Assembly: GCF_900103955.1 (NCBI RefSeq)
Contig: NZ_FNIL01000001.1
Span: forward strand, 124,001-188,000
From: Alkalicoccus daliensis
GTDB taxonomy: Bacteria; Bacillota; Bacilli; Bacillales; Salisediminibacteriaceae
Direction: 5' to 3'
DNA length: 64,000 bases
In this document: piece by piece, positions 1-8,486 of the stretch
Numbering within the stretch: the first letter of the stretch is position 1
Layout of the letters: the number at the start of each line of letters is the position of its first letter
The notes under the pieces: generated by a model
What the model saw: only the letters and a program-made list of their open reading frames with translations
Database searches by the model: none
Told to the model about the DNA's origin: nothing
Made by a program: the position numbers and the translations under genes

Positions 1-435
1 GTTCTCATTGTTTAGAAATAATACTACCCCATCGACTTATGAAATTTATATAGAAAGCTTTACTAGCTATCCCAAAAAATTTTACAGATCAATCAAAAAG
101 ATAATTATTTTAATTGAAGTACTTAGCTCTGTTAATGTTCAGTGTTGATAATAATAGAAGACTTCGCTGCAACTGACCTGCCGTGGAGGAACTCTCCGGC
201 TGGACTCACGTCCTGCGGGAACTTCCGACCTCCTTCTCTAATACAGGTGTCCGCCGGTTTTCGCTTCGTCTTACATTTAATAAACAGAAGGAAGACAGCT
301 TCTATACATTACTCTTTCTTTTTTAGAGAATACAGAAGGCAAGGCGGTTTAGACGCCTGCGGAAAAAGAAAGCGTGAAGATAGATGGTTCGTCTCGATCT
401 GCAGACGAACTCGAAAAGCAGGTGGGAAGCCAGCC

Positions 436-805
436 GGAATCTTAATCCAAGAAAGACGGTCTTTGTCTAACTTGGATTAGCTGCGCGGAACCCTGCTAAT
501 TTTAGAGGGATAGCTGAAGGATTTCTCCGCGGCAAGCGAAGAAAAAAAGTGCCGCAGGCGTACCTTTCTTATATCAACATCAGACTATAACAGAGACACT
601 TATGCACCTGAAGTATGAAAATTAATACTGCTGTGTAACGAAGGAGAGGACACCCAAAGGACTAGCGCTGTTGGAGAATCCATTTTGGCGGACGTTCTTT
701 CCATCAAAATTAGTCGAGAACAAGCCCTTGGGCAAGCCTCTCCGAAAGTGAAGCAGCAGTATTACTTCTTTTTAGCAGAACTTTTATTTTCAAGGTAGCC
801 AAATA
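436..805. repeat. Dispersed intergenic repeat family A, copy 1
   Basis: This segment is clearly related to 36551-36780. Exact shared words are AGACGGTCTTTGT (454-466 and 36563-36575), GCGGAACCCTGCT (485-497 and 36594-36606) and TATTACTTCTTTTTA (760-774 and 36743-36757), in the same order. The first word lies in the loop region of a hairpin whose arms are AATCCAAG (444-451) and CTTGGATT (471-478). Copy 1 carries about 110 extra bases (roughly 640-752) not present in copy 2, apparently a nested insertion. No protein is encoded. The orientation is arbitrary because the family's function is unknown. Confidence 0.7.
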
Positions 806-869
806 CTTAAATGTACTTGATTCTGCTAAATAAAAAATCACTATGGAAGGGTGATTAAAAACAATTACA

Positions 870-892
870 AATGTTCGTTGCAAAGAACATTT
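870..892. promoter_or_regulatory. Inverted repeat with SinR-box-like arms
   Basis: The arms AAATGTTC and GAACATTT form an 8-bp inverted repeat. The right arm includes AAAGAAC (882-888), the exact complement of the B. subtilis SinR consensus GTTCTYT. The left arm has GTTCGTT (873-879), one mismatch from it. It lies about 40 bp upstream of the -35 box of the EPS promoter. The right arm is followed by TTTT, so a weak terminator for upstream transcription is a possible alternative. Confidence 0.45.
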
Positions 893-927
893 TTCATAAT
901 TTTCAATAATAAATTAATAAATCTCTA

Positions 928-956
928 TTGACTTGTTCGTTATTACGAATTATTAT
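928..956 (+). promoter_or_regulatory. Sigma-A promoter of the EPS operon with palindromic operator in its spacer
   Basis: TTGACT (928-933), a 17-bp spacer and TATTAT (951-956) make a good sigma-A promoter about 80 bp before the first EPS gene. Inside the spacer lies the perfect palindrome TTCGT-TATT-ACGAA (936-949), preceded by G so that it also reads GTTCGTT, close to the SinR box GTTCTYT. A near copy, TTCGTTATTATGAA, lies at 997-1010 in the leader. A repressor bound here would block RNA polymerase directly. The promoter is seen; the operator role is inferred. Confidence 0.7.
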
Positions 957-1035
957 TGGAGAAAGAATTAAATATAGAACGTAATCTTCATATGTATTCG
1001 TTATTATGAACAAAACAATAAAAAGGAGTGAAGCA

Positions 1036-1752
1036 GTGGTGAGTGCAACTAAAGAAATCCAGCTTCGGTCAATATTAACTTCTCTACTGAGGAAATCCTG
1101 GGTTATCGTTTTATTTACCATGATTATCGGAGGAGGCGGAAACTATTATTTCCAAAGTGAAACTGCAGATTCACTTGCTACTGTGACTGCTTCAGTATTA
1201 GTAGGAGAGGGAGAGGGCCCTAAAGTTAATATGAAAACAATGACAGCTCTTATGAATGAACCTGCAGTGTTGGAAAAGGTAGTGGAAGAACTCCCATGGG
1301 AAACAAGTATTTCTGAACTGAATGGAAAAATAACTACTGAAGAAGTAGAAGGATCTCAGATTATTAGGGTGACGGCGACGGAGAAAACTCCGGAAGAAGC
1401 AGTTGTTTTAGCAAATACAATAGTAGAAGTTTTTCCAGAAGTATCACAAGAAATCACTGGTATTAATACTGTAACGATATTATCTGAAGCAGATATTAAA
1501 GAAGCAGGTATTATCGCAGGTGAAGATACAAACATGATGCCATTATTTTCACTGGTTGCAGGATTAGCAGCTGGAGTAGGAGCAGCATTTTTACTGGACA
1601 GCATTGACCAAAGAATCAGAACTGAAAGAGAAATTGAAAACCTGCTGGAAGTACCAGTATTAGGGATGATCTCAAAAATTGATAAATATTCTATGAGGAG
1701 TTCGAAAAAAAAGAACATACCGGAATTAAAAAGAGGTGAAAAAATTGTTTAA
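1036..1752 (+). CDS. epsA: Polysaccharide chain-length regulator (EpsA/YveK-like, Wzz family)
   Basis: This is a membrane protein of the Wzz/CapA type that partners a bacterial tyrosine kinase and controls EPS chain length. I chose the GTG at 1036 (the GTG at 1039 is also possible) because AAAAGGAG at 1021-1028 is correctly spaced. The upstream ATG at 1006 has no ribosome binding site and falls in an operator-like repeat. The 238-aa product has membrane segments at about 22-40 and 168-187 with an extracytoplasmic domain between. The cytoplasmic tail ends in the family motif EIENLLEVPVLGMI. It is the first gene of the operon and overlaps the kinase-like gene by 8 bp, as in B. subtilis epsAB. 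Confidence 0.85.
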   Translation: MVSATKEIQLRSILTSLLRKSWVIVLFTMIIGGGGNYYFQSETADSLATVTASVLVGEGEGPKVNMKTMTALMNEPAVLEKVVEELPWETSISELNGKITTEEVEGSQIIRVTATEKTPEEAVVLANTIVEVFPEVSQEITGINTVTILSEADIKEAGIIAGEDTNMMPLFSLVAGLAAGVGAAFLLDSIDQRIRTEREIENLLEVPVLGMISKIDKYSMRSSKKKNIPELKRGEKIV

Positions 1753-2401
1753 GAATAAAGAAGAATTTATGGCATTTTATGAATCGAGCGGTTCGAGAGT
1801 AGACCAGGATTATCAGCGAATTAAAGCAAATATTACTTTTGCTGCAAATAAAAATAATTTAAAAATTTTTACTGTTCTTTCGCCTAACGAAAAAGACGGA
1901 AAAACAAATTTTTTAACTTATATCGGTTTAACCTTCTGTAAAGAAGAAAAAAGAGTACTCCTGATAGATGGAGATTTTAAAAAACCTGGACTGCATAAAT
2001 CGTTTCACTTATCAAATGAGCAGGGGTTAAGTAATTATTTAACAGGAGAAAGCAGTCTCACAGACTGTATTCAACGAACTTCCTATCCTGGTCTTTCAAT
2101 CCTGCCAGCCGGAACGATTTCCAAACAGCTTGAGTCTATTATTCACAGCAGTCAGATGAATGCTCTCATCACTGCGCTCCGCCATAGTTATGATTATGTG
2201 TTCATAGACACAGAAGCAATGAAAGAAAGCACTGCAGCTAAAATTTTAGCTGCAAAAGCAGACAGCAGTATCGTTATTATTCGTAAGAAAAAAACAAATA
2301 CAGAAGATCTCATGAATATGCGTACGGCCTTTAAAAGTTATGGTATTCATATTACAGGAGCGGTTTTTAATACTAGAAAATTAGCATGGCTGCAAAAATA
2401 A
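1745..2401 (+). CDS. epsB: CpsD/EpsB-type tyrosine kinase homologue, divergent and lacking a tyrosine tail
   Basis: The product (218 aa) has the fold markers of a BY-kinase partner of EpsA. The P-loop region reads PNEKDGKT (about 47-54) in place of the usual PGEGKS. Walker A' reads LLIDGDFKKP (about 72-81), keeping both aspartates. Walker B reads YVFIDTEAM (about 151-159), where IDTPP is normal. The C-terminus ends in KLAWLQK, so the tyrosine cluster that is autophosphorylated in typical BY-kinases is absent. I prefer TTG 1745 as start, with AGAGGTG at 1733-1738 before it; the GTG at 1736 lies inside that site. It may be a regulatory ATPase or a weak kinase. Confidence 0.8.
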   Translation: MFKNKEEFMAFYESSGSRVDQDYQRIKANITFAANKNNLKIFTVLSPNEKDGKTNFLTYIGLTFCKEEKRVLLIDGDFKKPGLHKSFHLSNEQGLSNYLTGESSLTDCIQRTSYPGLSILPAGTISKQLESIIHSSQMNALITALRHSYDYVFIDTEAMKESTAAKILAAKADSSIVIIRKKKTNTEDLMNMRTAFKSYGIHITGAVFNTRKLAWLQK

Positions 2402-2419
2402 AAATTTTTAACAAATTTG

Positions 2420-2429
2420 TTCGTTATTA
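2420..2429. promoter_or_regulatory. Third copy of the TTCGTTATTA operator-like word
   Basis: The 13-mer TTGTTCGTTATTA of the promoter spacer recurs just after the epsB-like stop codon. It overlaps the palindrome AACAAATTTGTT (2410-2421). A perfect SinR-box complement, AAAGAAC, follows at 2448-2454. No strong -35/-10 pair accompanies it, so its role is unclear: a second repressor site or an RNA-level element. Confidence 0.3.
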
Positions 2430-2454
2430 AGCACATTTAAATTAAATAAAGAAC

Positions 2455-2570
2455 AATGGAGTTATTTCTTCTCCTTTATCAACAGAAATACTCGTCCATG
2501 CCGTGGGTGCAGCAGCACCTTAGACGCGAGTCGTCATTAGTATGGAGTGAGGGTGGGTTGAATGCCTATT
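2455..2570 (+). promoter_or_regulatory. Candidate EAR/epsC antitermination RNA
   Basis: In B. subtilis and other Bacillales the EAR element (the epsC RNA motif) lies between epsB and epsC and lets RNA polymerase read through the long eps operon. The same gap is occupied here by a GC-richer, foldable segment. ACTCG (2490-2494) pairs with CGAGT (2527-2531) and encloses the hairpin GGTGC-agca-GCACC (2506-2519). CTCC (2471-2474) can pair with GGAG (2544-2547). No open frame crosses it. I infer identity from position and structure; I could not run the covariance model. Confidence 0.65.
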
Positions 2571-2655
2571 TTTCTTTTTTTCTTCTAAATAGTTTGATGA
2601 TCAAAACGTTTAGCAGAGAAAGAGAATGAATATCTAATAAAAGGGGGGGAAATGA

Positions 2656-4473
2656 TTGAATCATCGAATAAGAAATCAACTTTTAATGTTATTGGACACT
2701 CTGATTATTTTAATTGCATTTTCAGCAAGTTTTATCATTGTAGATGTACCAAGTGTAGTGTTCAGTATCAACTATTGGCTTTCTGCTTCGATCATACTGT
2801 TTAGTTATCATTTGAGTTCCATTTATTTCAAAATGAATAGAAAGGCATGGGAATACGCAAGTGTTGGGGAACTGCAAAACATATTGAAAACCCTGACAGT
2901 TGCAATATTGTTAAACGGCAGTATACAATTTATTCTATTTTCCCACATACAATACAGAGTGCTTTTTGTCACATGGGTATTGATGGTTCTGGGAATAGGA
3001 GGCACAAGGTTTTTATGGCGATTAAAAAAAGAATCGACTTTTCAGCATGTAAAAGAAAGGAAAAGAACATTGATTGTTGGGGCCGGTTCAGCTGGAACGA
3101 TGATAGCAAGGCAGCTGCTATATAATGCTCAATGTGAACTAAAACCAGTATTGTTCGTCGATGATGATCCGAATAAACAGCAGCTGGATATATTCGCTCT
3201 CCCTGTGCCAGGCGGCACTTCCCAGATACCAGAGCTTGTAAAAGCATTTGAAATTGAAAGAATAATAATTGCTATACCTTCTTTGGAACGAAAAAAAATG
3301 AAGACAATATACGAATCCTGTTTACAAGCGAATGTAAAAACTCAAATCCTGCCTATGATAGAAGATTTGGTCACTGGAAAACTTTCTGTAAAAGAATTAA
3401 GAGATGTATCTCCTGAAGATTTATTAGGAAGAGAGCAGGTGAAACTGCAGCATGAACTAATTGAATCCTCCATTAAAGGAAAAACCGTATTGGTAACCGG
3501 TGCCGGGGGGTCCATTGGATCTGAACTCTGCAGACAGATAATTTATTTCAGGCCCGAGAAATTGGTCCTTCTGGGACATGGCGAAAACAGTATTTATCAT
3601 ATTTATATGGAGCTAAAAGAAGAAGCAGGGGAAACGAAAATTCTTCCGGTAATTGCAGATGTGCAGGATTTAGAAAGAATGCGCGAAGTAATGCAGCTGT
3701 TTCAGCCGCACCAAGTTTACCATGCGGCAGCACATAAACACGTACCATTAATGGAGGAAAGTCCATGGGAAGCAGTGAAAAATAATACGCTTGGCTCCTT
3801 AAATACTGCTACAGCAGCACTGGAAAACAAAGTAAAATCATTCGTAATGATTTCTACGGACAAAGCTGTCAATCCCACAAGCGTTATGGGAGCTTCAAAA
3901 AGACTGGCAGAAATGCTAATCACTCACTTGAATGACAGGAGTAATACTTCATTTACAATCGTCAGGTTCGGAAATGTATTGGGCAGTAACGGCAGCGTAA
4001 TTCCTTTATTTAAAAAACAAATTGAAAGGGGAGGCCCGGTTACAGTAACCCACCCCGAAATGGTGAGGTACTTTATGACAATTCCAGAAGCTTCCCGCCT
4101 TGTTTTACAGGCAGGCAGTCTTTCCAAAGGCGGAGAAACATTCGTTCTTGATATGGGGGAGCCTGTGAAAATTGTGGATTTGGCCAGGAACCTGATTTCC
4201 TTGAGCGGATACACACAGGAAGAGATTGCTATCACTTATACAGGAATAAGGAGTGGCGAGAAATTGTATGAAGAACTGCTGAACAGTGATGAAATTCACG
4301 AGGAACAGGTGTATCCAAAAATTTATTTAGGAAAAGCCACTAAAATACCACTCCATGAAATTGAACAGTTTATAACACAGTATCACGAACTGGACAAAGA
4401 TACGCTTCGTGATCGTTTACTGGAACTGGCGAACAGAAAGACGTTCCCAATGGAAATTGTTTCAACAGGATAA
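2656..4473 (+). CDS. epsC: UDP-N-acetylglucosamine 4,6-dehydratase, membrane type (EpsC/PglF-like)
   Basis: This membrane-bound nucleotide-sugar dehydratase makes UDP-4-keto-6-deoxy-GlcNAc, the first step towards UDP-diacetylbacillosamine. The 605-aa protein has about four membrane helices in residues 8-120 and a first nucleotide-binding region with GAGSAG (about 142-147). A C-terminal extended SDR domain has TGAGGSIG (281-288), STDKAVNP (400-407) and the active-site segment MGASKR (411-416), where soluble SDRs have YxxxK. Start is TTG 2656 behind a GGGGGG ribosome binding site; the nearby ATG at 2652 is out of frame. Length matches B. subtilis EpsC. Confidence 0.92.
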   Translation: MNHRIRNQLLMLLDTLIILIAFSASFIIVDVPSVVFSINYWLSASIILFSYHLSSIYFKMNRKAWEYASVGELQNILKTLTVAILLNGSIQFILFSHIQYRVLFVTWVLMVLGIGGTRFLWRLKKESTFQHVKERKRTLIVGAGSAGTMIARQLLYNAQCELKPVLFVDDDPNKQQLDIFALPVPGGTSQIPELVKAFEIERIIIAIPSLERKKMKTIYESCLQANVKTQILPMIEDLVTGKLSVKELRDVSPEDLLGREQVKLQHELIESSIKGKTVLVTGAGGSIGSELCRQIIYFRPEKLVLLGHGENSIYHIYMELKEEAGETKILPVIADVQDLERMREVMQLFQPHQVYHAAAHKHVPLMEESPWEAVKNNTLGSLNTATAALENKVKSFVMISTDKAVNPTSVMGASKRLAEMLITHLNDRSNTSFTIVRFGNVLGSNGSVIPLFKKQIERGGPVTVTHPEMVRYFMTIPEASRLVLQAGSLSKGGETFVLDMGEPVKIVDLARNLISLSGYTQEEIAITYTGIRSGEKLYEELLNSDEIHEEQVYPKIYLGKATKIPLHEIEQFITQYHELDKDTLRDRLLELANRKTFPMEIVSTG

Positions 4474-4493
4474 TAATAAAAGGGGTGAGTTGG

Positions 4494-5378
4494 ATGAAAG
4501 TTAGAAAAGCAATTATACCTGCTGCAGGGCTAGGAACAAGATTTCTTCCAGCTACGAAGGCGATGCCTAAAGAAATGCTTCCTATCATAGATAAGCCGAC
4601 TATTCAATATATTGTAGAAGAAGCAGTTGCTGCAGGAATTGAAGATATTATTATAGTTACAGGCAAAGGAAAACGTGCGATTGAAGACCACTTTGATCAT
4701 GCATTTGAACTGGAAGAAACTTTATGGGGAAAAGGGAAATTAGAGCTGCTGGAAAAAGTAAGGGTTTCCTCTACATTAGTGGACATCCATTATATCCGCC
4801 AGAAGGAGCCGAAAGGATTAGGTCATGCAGTATGGTGTGCAAGAAAATTCATAGGGAATGAACCTTTTGCTGTATTACTGGGAGATGATATTGTCCATTC
4901 TGACAAACCTTGCCTGCAGCAGCTTATGGAGGAGTATGAGAAACATAAAGGGTCTATCCTGGGTGTACAAAAAGTACCGGAAGAAGAAACATCAAGATAT
5001 GGAATAGTAGAAAGTACAATGAAAAACAATCGTCTTTACGAAGTAAAGGGACTTGTTGAAAAGCCACTGCCCGGCAATGCTCCTTCGAATCTTGCCATTT
5101 TAGGCCGATATATATTATCTCCCCGCATATTCCAATTACTGGAGACACTGCAGCCAGGTACCGGCGGAGAGATCCAATTAACGGATGCTATTAATGAAAT
5201 GGCAGCGGAAGAAGCTGTCTATGCATATGATTTTGAAGGCAGGCGGTATGATGTCGGAGAAAAATTAGGATTTATTCAAACGACAATTTCTTATGCAATG
5301 AGAGATAAAGATTTACGTGACTCTCTCATCAGCTTTATGCAAAATGAACTTTCCTTACTTGCAATGGAGGAAAGGTGA
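4494..5378 (+). CDS. gtaB: UTP-glucose-1-phosphate uridylyltransferase
   Basis: This cytoplasmic enzyme makes UDP-glucose from UTP and glucose-1-phosphate. The N-terminal signature [13 protein letters not shown] and the downstream [19 protein letters not shown] are typical of the GalU/GtaB/YngB family. The product is 294 aa, a normal length. ATG 4494 is preferred over GTG 4485, which lies in the ribosome binding site AGGGGTGAG. The gene lies 20 bp after epsC and overlaps the next gene at TGATG. Its position in an EPS operon suggests a dedicated UDP-glucose supply for the glycosyltransferases and GalE. B. subtilis eps has no such gene, so this is an addition. Confidence 0.92.
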   Translation: MKVRKAIIPAAGLGTRFLPATKAMPKEMLPIIDKPTIQYIVEEAVAAGIEDIIIVTGKGKRAIEDHFDHAFELEETLWGKGKLELLEKVRVSSTLVDIHYIRQKEPKGLGHAVWCARKFIGNEPFAVLLGDDIVHSDKPCLQQLMEEYEKHKGSILGVQKVPEEETSRYGIVESTMKNNRLYEVKGLVEKPLPGNAPSNLAILGRYILSPRIFQLLETLQPGTGGEIQLTDAINEMAAEEAVYAYDFEGRRYDVGEKLGFIQTTISYAMRDKDLRDSLISFMQNELSLLAMEER

Positions 5379-6481
5379 TGAAAAAAGTACTTTTATGTGC
5401 AACAGTAGCCTATCACTTCAGTACATTTCATCTGCCATTTATGGCATGGCTCCAGCGAAATGGATATGAAGTACATGTAGCTTCCGGAGGGAAAGAAAAA
5501 CTCCCATATACTGATAAACAGTTCGAGCTTCCTATCAGAAGAAATCCTTTTGATAAAGAAAACTTCAAAGCTTATAAAGAGCTGAAGAAATTAATTCAAA
5601 CATACGATTACAATATTATACACTGTCATACTCCTGTAGGAGGCGTACTTGCAAGGCTTGCCGCAAGAAGTGTTGAAAATCAAAGCATCCTATATTATAC
5701 AGCCCATGGCTTTCACTTTTGTAAAGGAGCTCCATTGAAACAGTGGATGATGTTTTATCCCATTGAACGTTTATGTGCCAGGTGGACAGATGTATTAGTA
5801 ACCATTAATGAAGAAGATTATAATCGGGCGGTCAAACATCGATTTCCAGCAAAAGAAATAGTGCATGTTCATGGAGTTGGCGTGCCTCCGGCAATAAAAA
5901 AATATACAGGAAAAGAAGTAAGAGAAGAACTTGAGCTTCGCAGAGATGACATCGTGCTCTGCTATGCAGCGGAATTTAATAAAAATAAAAATCAACAGCT
6001 GTTGATTAAGGCCATGAAAATAGTATTAGAGAAACATCCTCACGTACATTTGCTGCTTGCAGGTCTTGGTGATCCAAACCAAATCATTCAGCTGGCAGAA
6101 GAATACGGCATGTCTAAAAATATTCATATATTAGGATATAGAAAAGATATTTCCGCGGTTTATGCAGCAAGTGATATCGCAGTAGCTTCCAGTTTAAGAG
6201 AAGGCCTGCCGGTGAATGTAATGGAAGCAATGTCCCACAAGCTGCCGGTGGTAGCTACAAAAAATCGTGGTCACCGGGAATTAATACAAGGAGCCGGCAT
6301 TTTAGTTCCCCTGGAAGAGGGCAGCGTATTTGCAGAAGCAATAAATGAGTTAATAGAACATCCAGAAGAACGTAAAGAACTTGGAAGAAGAGCATATGAG
6401 AGGATCAGCGAAAAGTATTGCGAAAAGGTAGTAATGGAGGAATTAATCACATTATACGAGTCAAAGGAGGTGCTGGCATGA
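5378..6481 (+). CDS. epsD: GT4 glycosyltransferase, EpsD-like
   Basis: This is a retaining GT-B glycosyltransferase of 367 aa. Its N-terminus (AYHFSTFHLPFMAWLQRNGY) and central block YYTAHGFHFCKGAP resemble B. subtilis EpsD, which acts early in EPS repeat assembly. The C-terminal domain carries SLREGLPVNVMEAM, the nucleotide-sugar-binding EX7E motif. ATG 5378 overlaps the gtaB stop by one base and follows TGGAGG. The donor and acceptor cannot be read from sequence. By analogy with the bacillosamine pathway it could add an N-acetylhexosamine to undecaprenyl-diphosphate-bacillosamine. Confidence 0.85.
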   Translation: MKKVLLCATVAYHFSTFHLPFMAWLQRNGYEVHVASGGKEKLPYTDKQFELPIRRNPFDKENFKAYKELKKLIQTYDYNIIHCHTPVGGVLARLAARSVENQSILYYTAHGFHFCKGAPLKQWMMFYPIERLCARWTDVLVTINEEDYNRAVKHRFPAKEIVHVHGVGVPPAIKKYTGKEVREELELRRDDIVLCYAAEFNKNKNQQLLIKAMKIVLEKHPHVHLLLAGLGDPNQIIQLAEEYGMSKNIHILGYRKDISAVYAASDIAVASSLREGLPVNVMEAMSHKLPVVATKNRGHRELIQGAGILVPLEEGSVFAEAINELIEHPEERKELGRRAYERISEKYCEKVVMEELITLYESKEVLA

Positions 6482-7620
6482 CAAAGCCTGTCAGAGTGCT
6501 CCACGCAGTAGTAAACATGAACAGAGGCGGAGCAGAAACACTGATAATGAATCTTTATAAAAATATTAACAGAAAAGAAATACAGTTTGATTTTTTAACT
6601 TCTTTTGAAGGAGCTTATGATGAAGAGATAAGAAAGCTGGGAGGAAGAATTTACCGGATTCCCTCGATAAGAGAAGGCCATACAAAATATTTAAATACAC
6701 TCGACAGTTTTTTCACAGCTCATCCATATAAAATAGTACACGCGCATATGGATAAACTGAGCGGAAATATTTTAGAACGGGCAAAAATGGCAGGAGTGCC
6801 AGTAAGAATTGCCCACAGCCATAATACGATGAGTGAAGGAAATACGGTAATGAAATTATATAAATGGAATATAGGAAAAAAAATAAAAGATTCCTCGACG
6901 CATCAGATAGCCTGTTCAAAAGAAGCAGGACAATGGCTGTTTCCTGATAACACTTCCTATTTATTATTGACAAACAGTATCAATACAGGAGATTTTCTTT
7001 TTGACCGAATGCAGCGGCGGCGAATTCGAACTGCGCTGGGGTTAACTGAAAAACATACACTTTTTGGAACTGTAGGAAGGCTGCAGCCGCAAAAAAATCA
7101 AAAATATCTTATAAAAAGGTTTGCTGCAGTTTACCAGCAAAACAAGAAAGCACGACTAATAATTATTGGAGATGGCCCGCTAAAAGAAGAACTTCAGTTG
7201 CTTGCAGAAAACTTACGTATAGATAAAGCAGTAATTTTTACAGGAATCAGAAAAGAGATTCCTGCTTTTTTGCATGCAATGGATGTATTCTGCTTCCCTT
7301 CACTGCATGAGGGCATGCCTGTTTCCGTAATAGAAGCTCAGGCAGCAGGACTGTACTGTATTCTTTCAGACGTGATTACTAGGGACGTAGATATAGGAGC
7401 CGGATTATGTAACTACTTAGCATTAAAAGAGACAAGCAGCTGGGAAAATGAAATGCTCCGCGCACGAAGCAGAGGTGATGCAAGACGATCTCCTAAAATA
7501 GATGCGGGAATAAAATCATTTGATGCAGCGGAGTCAGCAAGAGTCCTTGAAAACTTTTATGTCGGGAGAGAAAGAGAGTTGCGATATGGAAAAATTAACG
7601 ATATTTACTCCCACGTATAA
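6478..7620 (+). CDS. epsF: GT4 glycosyltransferase, EpsF-like
   Basis: This 380-aa GT-B enzyme begins with VRVLHAVVNMNRGGAETLIM, the hallmark of the EpsF group. It has AHSHNT in the acceptor domain and a donor-site EX7E motif in FPSLHEGMPVSVIEAQAAG. I trim the long open frame to ATG 6478, which follows AAAGGAGG at 6463-6470 and overlaps the epsD stop (ATGA). The C-terminus overlaps the next gene by 35 bp. A paralogue lies at 12905-14011. Specificity is unknown. Confidence 0.85.
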   Translation: MTKPVRVLHAVVNMNRGGAETLIMNLYKNINRKEIQFDFLTSFEGAYDEEIRKLGGRIYRIPSIREGHTKYLNTLDSFFTAHPYKIVHAHMDKLSGNILERAKMAGVPVRIAHSHNTMSEGNTVMKLYKWNIGKKIKDSSTHQIACSKEAGQWLFPDNTSYLLLTNSINTGDFLFDRMQRRRIRTALGLTEKHTLFGTVGRLQPQKNQKYLIKRFAAVYQQNKKARLIIIGDGPLKEELQLLAENLRIDKAVIFTGIRKEIPAFLHAMDVFCFPSLHEGMPVSVIEAQAAGLYCILSDVITRDVDIGAGLCNYLALKETSSWENEMLRARSRGDARRSPKIDAGIKSFDAAESARVLENFYVGRERELRYGKINDIYSHV

Positions 7621-8464
7621 CCGTGCATACTGCCTGCACAGGTGTTATGAAAGTTTATGCAGGCAAACGACTAAAGATTTTATCTGGATGATCATCGATG
7701 ATGGTTCGGAAGATAACACGAACCTATTGGTCTCCGACTGGATAACTGAAAACAAAATAAAAATTAAGTATCTTTATCAGCCGAATCAGGGTATGCACGG
7801 AGCGCACAATACGGCGTATGAAAATATATCTACAGAACTGAATGTATGTCTGGATTCAGATGATTTTTTTACCGACAGTGCTGTGGAGACAATTTTAACC
7901 TTTTGGAAAAACGAAAGTTCTGAAAAAGTGAGCGGCATTGTATGTTTAAATGAAAATTTAAAAGGTGATGTGATAGGAACAAGACTCCCAGCGATAAAAG
8001 CAGCCACTTTATATAATCTCTATCATAAACATAAAGTACGGGGAGATAAAAAACTTATATACCGAAGTGAATTAACAAAACAATTCCGTTACCCACTTTT
8101 TCACAATGAACGGTATGTAGGACTTGATTATAAATATTTAAAAATTGATGAAAAATTTCCACTTCTAATATTAAACCAGGTGGTCTGCTGTGTAGATTAT
8201 CAGCTCGACGGATCATCGCACAATATGTTTCACCAGTACCGAAGAAACCCCCGCGGGTTTGCTTTTTATAGAAAAGAATTAATGCAGCTTTCCTATGCAA
8301 CGGTTACTTTTAAATTCCGTCAGGCAGTACATTTTGTTTCAAGTTCGCTCCTGATGAAAAATAAAAAATTTTTGAAGGAAACTCCGGAAAAAATTTTAAC
8401 GATTGCTGCTCTTCCCGCCGGGATGCTGCTTACAAGCTATATTAAATTTAAAACGACTAAATGA
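7586..8464 (+). CDS. GT2 glycosyltransferase
   Basis: This 292-aa inverting GT-A transferase starts LTIFTPTYNRAYCLHRCYES and has the UDP-sugar motifs IIDDGSEDNT and LDSDDFF. Translation most likely starts at ATG 7586, within the end of epsF, because homology begins there; the ribosome binding site is weak (GAGAG), suggesting translational coupling. It lies at the position of B. subtilis epsE/epsH but does not resemble the bifunctional motility clutch EpsE. It differs from the EpsJ-like GT2 group that fills the second half of the operon. The sugar is unknown. Confidence 0.85.
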   Translation: MEKLTIFTPTYNRAYCLHRCYESLCRQTTKDFIWMIIDDGSEDNTNLLVSDWITENKIKIKYLYQPNQGMHGAHNTAYENISTELNVCLDSDDFFTDSAVETILTFWKNESSEKVSGIVCLNENLKGDVIGTRLPAIKAATLYNLYHKHKVRGDKKLIYRSELTKQFRYPLFHNERYVGLDYKYLKIDEKFPLLILNQVVCCVDYQLDGSSHNMFHQYRRNPRGFAFYRKELMQLSYATVTFKFRQAVHFVSSSLLMKNKKFLKETPEKILTIAALPAGMLLTSYIKFKTTK

Positions 8465-8486
8465 GCATTTGAAAAGGAGGGATAAG

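Larger units (their letters stand above)
1..927. other. Gene-free flank upstream of the EPS operon
   Basis: I find no convincing gene in this stretch. The only longer open frame (142-480) starts without a ribosome binding site, has no recognisable motif, and runs into repeat DNA. Bases 1-140 are AT-rich and featureless. From about 150 the base composition becomes GC-richer and repeat-like, with a dispersed repeat copy at about 436-805 described separately. An inverted repeat, AAATGTTC/GAACATTT, lies at 870-892, just before the operon promoter. Confidence 0.6.

Noticed and set aside
142-480. 112-codon open frame on the plus strand
   Set aside because: It lies in GC-richer repeat DNA, has no ribosome binding site, and its product is compositionally odd with no motif.
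870-896. Hairpin read as a terminator of an upstream gene
   Set aside because: Possible because TTTT follows, but the stem is AT-rich and no gene precedes it in the window; an operator reading fits the neighbouring palindromes better.
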